Shown here: in pieces, positions 60,541-64,000 of the stretch | How the letters are laid out: every line of letters starts with the position of its first letter | How positions within the stretch are numbered: position 1 is the stretch's first letter | NCBI RefSeq assembly: GCF_000427825.1 | Contig: NZ_ATYT01000009.1 | Location: 1-64,000 of the forward strand | Direction of reading: 5' to 3' | Length of the DNA: 64,000 nucleotides | From: Thermocrispum municipale DSM 44069 | Lineage (GTDB): Bacteria > Actinomycetota > Actinomycetes > Mycobacteriales > Pseudonocardiaceae | Translations under genes and position numbers: made by a program | Notes under the pieces: generated by a model | What the model saw: only the letters and a program-made list of their open reading frames with translations | Database searches by the model: none | Told to the model about the DNA's origin: nothing

Positions 60541-62066
60541 GACGGCAGCAGCTCCTTAACACGGAATTTCTGGACCTTGCCGGACGTGGTGCGCGGCAAC
60601 GGCTGTTCGGTCAACGTGATGCGCTTGGGGACCTTGTAGTTGGCCAGCTCGTCCTTCAGGTAGGCCAGCAGCTCCTCGGAGGTGACGGTGGCCCCGGCGC
60701 GCACCACGACGAGCGCGTCGCCGACCTCGCCCCAGTCCTTGTCCGGCTTGCCCACCACCGCGGCCTCCACGACGTCGTCGTGCTGCGCCAGCACGCGCTC
60801 CACCTCGGCCGGGTAGACGTTCAGGCCACCGGAGATGATCATGTCCTTGGCCCGGCCGGAGATGTAGATGTAACCCTCGTCGTCGTACTGCGCCAGGTCG
60901 CCGGTGTGCAGCCACCCGCCGGCCAGTGCCGTCTCCGTGGCGTCCGGCCGGTTGTAGTAGCCGACCATGTTCGCCGGGGACCGGCAGATGATCTCGCCGA
61001 CCTCGCCGGGCGCGACGTCGTTGCCCTCGCCGTCCACGATCCGGATCTCCGCCGCGCTGCACGCCCGCCCGGCGGAGCCGATCTTGCGGATGGCGTCGGC
61101 CGCGGGCAGGAACGTCATCATGGTCGGGAACTCGCTCATCCCGTAGACCTGCAGGATCGCGCAGTTCGGCAGCTTGCGCGCCGCTTCCTCGATCGAGGTG
61201 ACCGGGACCGGCTCGCCACCGCTGGCGATCAGCCGCAGCGACGACGTGTCGTAGTCGTCGAACGTCGGCTCGGCCAGCACGCGCTTGAGCACGGTCGGCA
61301 CCAGCAGGACGGCGGTGACGCGCTCCCGCTGCACGGTCTCCAGCCACCGCGCTGGGCTGAACCCGGTGCTCGGGTTGAGCACGACCCGTCCGCCGCGCCA
61401 CAGGGTGGCCAGCGCGATGTCGTGCAGGCCGGCCGCCCAGCACAGCGCGGGCACGATGAGATAGACGTCGTCGGCGGTGATCTCGTAGTCGACGATCTGG
61501 TGGAAGCTGTTCCACAGCACCGTCGAGTGCGTGTGCATGGCACCCTTCGGGGTCCCGGTGGTCCCGGAGGTGTACTGCAACAGGACGAGGTCGTCCGCCT
61601 TGGCTGCGTCGCGCGGAGCGGTCGCCGGATCGGCCTGCATCAGCTCCTCGTAGTCCAACGCGCCCTCGGCCGAGGTGTCGAGCACGATGGTGCGCCGCGA
61701 GTCGCTCAGTGGCGCCACGTCGGTCAGCGCCTTCTCGAACACCAGCCAACTGGCCCCGCAGTCGTCGAGGATGAACTCGACTTCCTTGTCCTTGAGCAGG
61801 TAGTTGATCGGCACGACCACCCCGCCCAGCTTGGCCACGGCGAAGAACAGCTCCAGCCATTCGAGCCGGTTGTACAGCAACACGCCGACCCGGTCACCGT
61901 GCTGGAAGCCGTGCGCGTGCAGCCCCGCGGCCAGCCGGTCGGAACGCTCGTCGAGTTCGTCGTAGGTCATCGTGACGCCCTCGAACGTCACGGCCGCCCT
62001 GCCCTCGTTGATGCTTCCCGCGGTGCGGTGCTTGCGCAGCACCTCCGCCAACGTGTAGGTGTCCAT
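60537..62066 (-). CDS. AMP-forming acyl-CoA synthetase (LvaE-like)
   Basis: A 509-residue ANL-superfamily ligase. P-loop LLQYTSGTTGTPKGAMHT, A5-like VYGMSEFPTMM, A7 LHTGDLAQYDDEGYIY, and A10 PLPRTTSGKVQKF with the catalytic lysine. It would activate a short or hydroxylated fatty acid for the downstream dehydrogenase. It follows the small LvaB-like gene by 19 bases. Substrate not predictable from sequence alone. Confidence 0.92.
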   Translation of the reverse strand: MDTYTLAEVLRKHRTAGSINEGRAAVTFEGVTMTYDELDERSDRLAAGLHAHGFQHGDRVGVLLYNRLEWLELFFAVAKLGGVVVPINYLLKDKEVEFILDDCGASWLVFEKALTDVAPLSDSRRTIVLDTSAEGALDYEELMQADPATAPRDAAKADDLVLLQYTSGTTGTPKGAMHTHSTVLWNSFHQIVDYEITADDVYLIVPALCWAAGLHDIALATLWRGGRVVLNPSTGFSPARWLETVQRERVTAVLLVPTVLKRVLAEPTFDDYDTSSLRLIASGGEPVPVTSIEEAARKLPNCAILQVYGMSEFPTMMTFLPAADAIRKIGSAGRACSAAEIRIVDGEGNDVAPGEVGEIICRSPANMVGYYNRPDATETALAGGWLHTGDLAQYDDEGYIYISGRAKDMIISGGLNVYPAEVERVLAQHDDVVEAAVVGKPDKDWGEVGDALVVVRAGATVTSEELLAYLKDELANYKVPKRITLTEQPLPRTTSGKVQKFRVKELLPS

Positions 62067-62085
62067 CCCTCGCTCCGATCTCGGC

Positions 62086-62463
62086 TCACCGAATCCGCTT
62101 CAACTGCAAGTCCAAATCGGCCCGCAGCACACCACGCACGTCTGCCAGCAGTGCGCTGTCGGCTTCGCCGCGCCAGATCTTGGTGATCAACTGTGCGCTG
62201 ACGTCCAGCAAGCTCTTGCGATATTCGCGCAGGTCGGCCACCTCCGGCGGTGGGTCGACCGGCCATCGCCGCACTCCGTCGGCCAGTACCCGCACCGACT
62301 CGGTCAGCCACGAGTCGTCCTCACGGATCTGCCGCGCGAGCACGCCGAGGATGCCCATCGCCGCGATCACCGACGAGCGCGCCCGGTCGTCGGTCATCGT
62401 CGGCAGTACCGAAGTGGCCAGGTCCTTGCGGATCGCCAGGACCATCTGTGTCGGGGTGATCAT
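62086..62463 (-). CDS. Small LvaB-like protein (probably DUF6285)
   Basis: 125 residues, helical, no catalytic motif (MVLAIRKDLATSVLPTMTDD, VADLREYRKSLLDVSAQLI). It starts inside the stop of the APH-type kinase gene (ATGA) and precedes the CoA ligase. In the Pseudomonas levulinate operon a small protein of similar size, LvaB, is needed by the kinase LvaA; the identical neighbourhood supports equivalence, though the assignment rests mainly on context. Confidence 0.72.
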   Translation of the reverse strand: MITPTQMVLAIRKDLATSVLPTMTDDRARSSVIAAMGILGVLARQIREDDSWLTESVRVLADGVRRWPVDPPPEVADLREYRKSLLDVSAQLITKIWRGEADSALLADVRGVLRADLDLQLKRIR

Positions 62464-63473
62464 GCGTATTCGAGGCAATCGGCGACCATGGCCCGCATGG
62501 TCGGCATCGTGTAGTACATCCGGGCCAGACGCAGGTCGCCGGTGTCCGCCACGGCCCTGCCCGCGTCCAGCCACATGATCGCGTGCCGCACCTGGTGGAA
62601 CGTGATCCAGAAGTGCAACGCCTCCTTGGTCACCGTGCGCCCGGCGTACCGCTGGTAGCGGGCCAGGAAGTCCTCCAGGGGCAGCAGCATGCACACCAGG
62701 TCGCTGTCCATCCGGTTGGAGGGACAGCACACCCAGCCCAGGTCGTAGAGCGGATCGCCGAGCCGGGCGAACTCCCAGTCGATGACCGCGCTGATGCGCT
62801 CGTCGTCGAACAGCAGGTTGCCGGTGCGGTAATCGCCGTGGATCAGCGCGATCCGCTCGGTGGGCGGGATGTTGGCGCGCAGCCAACCGATCCCGTCGAC
62901 GACGATCGGTTCCGGTTCGTCGGCCACCCGCCGCAGATAGTCCTCCAGCCGGTCGATCTCCGCTTCCGCGAACGCGGTGCCCGGCTCGGGCGCGGGCAGG
63001 AAACCGAGATCGGCGGTGGTCCGGTCGACGGCGTGGATCTCGGCAAGGATGCGGCAGAAGTCCTCACCGATCGGCCCTTGTCCGGCCTCGGCCAGGAACG
63101 CGCGCCCTTCCGGGGACCACTGCACCAGCGCAGCGCCCGGCACCCACGACACCACCGTGTAGGGCTGACCGAACACCGAGGCGTCCGGGTCGTACCACAG
63201 CGGAGTGGGCACCGGCACCGGCGTGTCGGTCAACGCCACCAGCAGCTGGTGCAAGCGCTGCGGGTCCACCTCGTGCCGCGCCATCGCGCCCGGCCGGAAC
63301 AGCCGGACCACCAGTTTCCGCTCGCCTTCGCCCTCGACGTCCACGGTGACGATGGCGGTTTCGTCGGACAATCCTTCCCCGGCGATCTTGCGGTCGACCA
63401 ACCGCACCGGCTTACCGAGTCGTTCGCCGAACCGCCGCTCGACCGCGTCGACAGGTGCGTGAAGTATTCCCAT
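62460..63473 (-). CDS. APH-fold acyl-CoA hydroxyl kinase (LvaA/ACAD10-11 N-domain-like)
   Basis: 337 residues. Catalytic loop LIHGDYRTGNLLF (His212, Asp214, Asn219) and metal Asp232 in VIDWEFARLGD, the variant found in the kinase half of ACAD10/11 and in LvaA, which phosphorylate the 4-hydroxyl of 4-hydroxyacyl-CoA. ATG 63473 has GAGG upstream. It overlaps the small gene downstream by 4 bases and follows the ABC ATPase stop by 9 bases. Confidence 0.88.
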   Translation of the reverse strand: MGILHAPVDAVERRFGERLGKPVRLVDRKIAGEGLSDETAIVTVDVEGEGERKLVVRLFRPGAMARHEVDPQRLHQLLVALTDTPVPVPTPLWYDPDASVFGQPYTVVSWVPGAALVQWSPEGRAFLAEAGQGPIGEDFCRILAEIHAVDRTTADLGFLPAPEPGTAFAEAEIDRLEDYLRRVADEPEPIVVDGIGWLRANIPPTERIALIHGDYRTGNLLFDDERISAVIDWEFARLGDPLYDLGWVCCPSNRMDSDLVCMLLPLEDFLARYQRYAGRTVTKEALHFWITFHQVRHAIMWLDAGRAVADTGDLRLARMYYTMPTMRAMVADCLEYA

Positions 63474-63482
63474 CACAACACC

Positions 63483-64000
63483 TCAGAAGATCGCCGCGTA
63501 CATGATCTTTTCCTGGGTGGCCTCCTCGGCGCTGAACTCGGCGACCGCCCGGCCGAACCGGGTGACCAGGATGCGGTCGGACACCGACAGCACCTCGGGC
63601 AGATAGGACGAGATCACGATCACCGCTTTGCCCTCGTCGGCCAGCTGCCGGATGAGCTGGTGGATCTCCTCGATCGCGCCGACGTCCACACCGCGGGTCG
63701 GCTCGTCGAAGATCACCACTTCCGGATCGGCCACCAGCGACTTGCCCACCACGACCTTCTGCTGGTTGCCGCCGGACAGCTCGATGATCTTGGCGTCGGA
63801 GTTGATCGCCTTGATCCGCAGCTTCTGCGTCCACTCGCGGGCGATCTTCTCCCTGCTCCTGCGCGACAGCAGCCACCGCTTGCGGCCGCTGCGCGCCGCG
63901 AGGTGCCCGAGATACAGGTTCTCCGCGATCGTCATCGTCTCGAAGAACCCGTCCGCCTTGCGGTCCTCGGTGATGTAGACGATGCCGTCCTTGATGGCCT
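63483..64000 (-). CDS. RbsA/MglA-type ABC ATPase, C-terminal part (cut by window edge)
   Basis: About 172 residues of the second nucleotide-binding domain of a tandem sugar-type ABC ATPase: YITEDRKADGFF, signature IELSGGNQQKVVVGKSL, Walker B VVIFDEPTRGVDVGA and H-loop VIVISSYLPE. The gene continues beyond the right edge. It is upstream of and probably co-transcribed with the 4-hydroxyacyl-CoA genes, suggesting import of their substrate by a ribose-type permease. Confidence 0.9.
   Translation of the reverse strand, partial: AIKDGIVYITEDRKADGFFETMTIAENLYLGHLAARSGRKRWLLSRRSREKIAREWTQKLRIKAINSDAKIIELSGGNQQKVVVGKSLVADPEVVIFDEPTRGVDVGAIEEIHQLIRQLADEGKAVIVISSYLPEVLSVSDRILVTRFGRAVAEFSAEEATQEKIMYAAIF

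Overview
The window reads as chromosome of a high-GC actinomycete, most likely a Pseudonocardiales relative (Amycolatopsis/Saccharothrix-like). The reasons are the very high GC, frequent GTG starts, 1- or 4-base stop/start overlaps inside operons, 11-bp PHO-box repeats before pstS, Tat-type signals, and gene families typical of that group. The genus is inference.

1-5.2 kb looks accessory: an IS3-type OrfA cut by the window edge, an arsenate reductase/thioredoxin reductase pair (arsC-arsT), an arsenite-efflux-type permease, a MerR regulator with its own promoter/operator, then a DUF2637 membrane protein and a HTH protein of the kind carried by integrative conjugative elements. 5.3-17 kb holds an APH-fold protein, a DUF4352 protein, a tctABC tricarboxylate importer divergent from a CitA/CitB-type two-component system, a PEP-synthase-like/LuxR hybrid, and an unknown pair of genes (proline-rich protein plus membrane protein).

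17-34 kb is acyl-CoA/catabolic and visibly rearranged. A CoA ligase, citryl-CoA-lyase-like and MaoC operon runs into a deletion-born livK'-'livF chimera and an aldehyde dehydrogenase remnant. An iron alcohol dehydrogenase is broken by an exact 37-bp tandem duplication. An enoyl-CoA hydratase/acyl-CoA dehydrogenase operon lies further on; its divergent TetR gene shares a nearly identical operator with the broken dehydrogenase 8 kb away. Between them lie a non-canonical carbamoyltransferase, three exported cell-wall enzymes (two carrying an I36 inhibitor-like domain) and a duplicated small membrane protein. A pst phosphate operon with PHO box follows (34-39 kb).

40.5-53.4 kb is the most interesting locus: a 12-gene divergon. 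Nine tightly coupled minus-strand genes encode a PLP deaminase, D-aminoacylase-family deacetylase, KDPG aldolase, GntP permease, Tat-exported lactonase, three-gene sugar ABC importer and cytoplasmic GH20 hexosaminidase. Facing them are a KDG-type kinase, an IclR regulator and a RidA protein. Together they can import oxidised chitin fragments, release 2-acetamido-2-deoxy-gluconate, deacetylate and deaminate it to 2-keto-3-deoxygluconate, phosphorylate it and cleave it to pyruvate and glyceraldehyde-3-phosphate.

53.4-64 kb contains a GAF/PP2C phosphatase, a methyltransferase, a TIM-barrel protein with divergent TetR, a DsbA/VKOR oxidative-folding pair, a GyrI-like protein and, at the right edge, an operon of ACAD10/11-type acyl-CoA dehydrogenase, AMP-forming CoA ligase, small LvaB-like protein, LvaA-like kinase and an RbsA-type ABC ATPase. 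This matches the logic of 4-hydroxyacyl-CoA (levulinate-type) catabolism.
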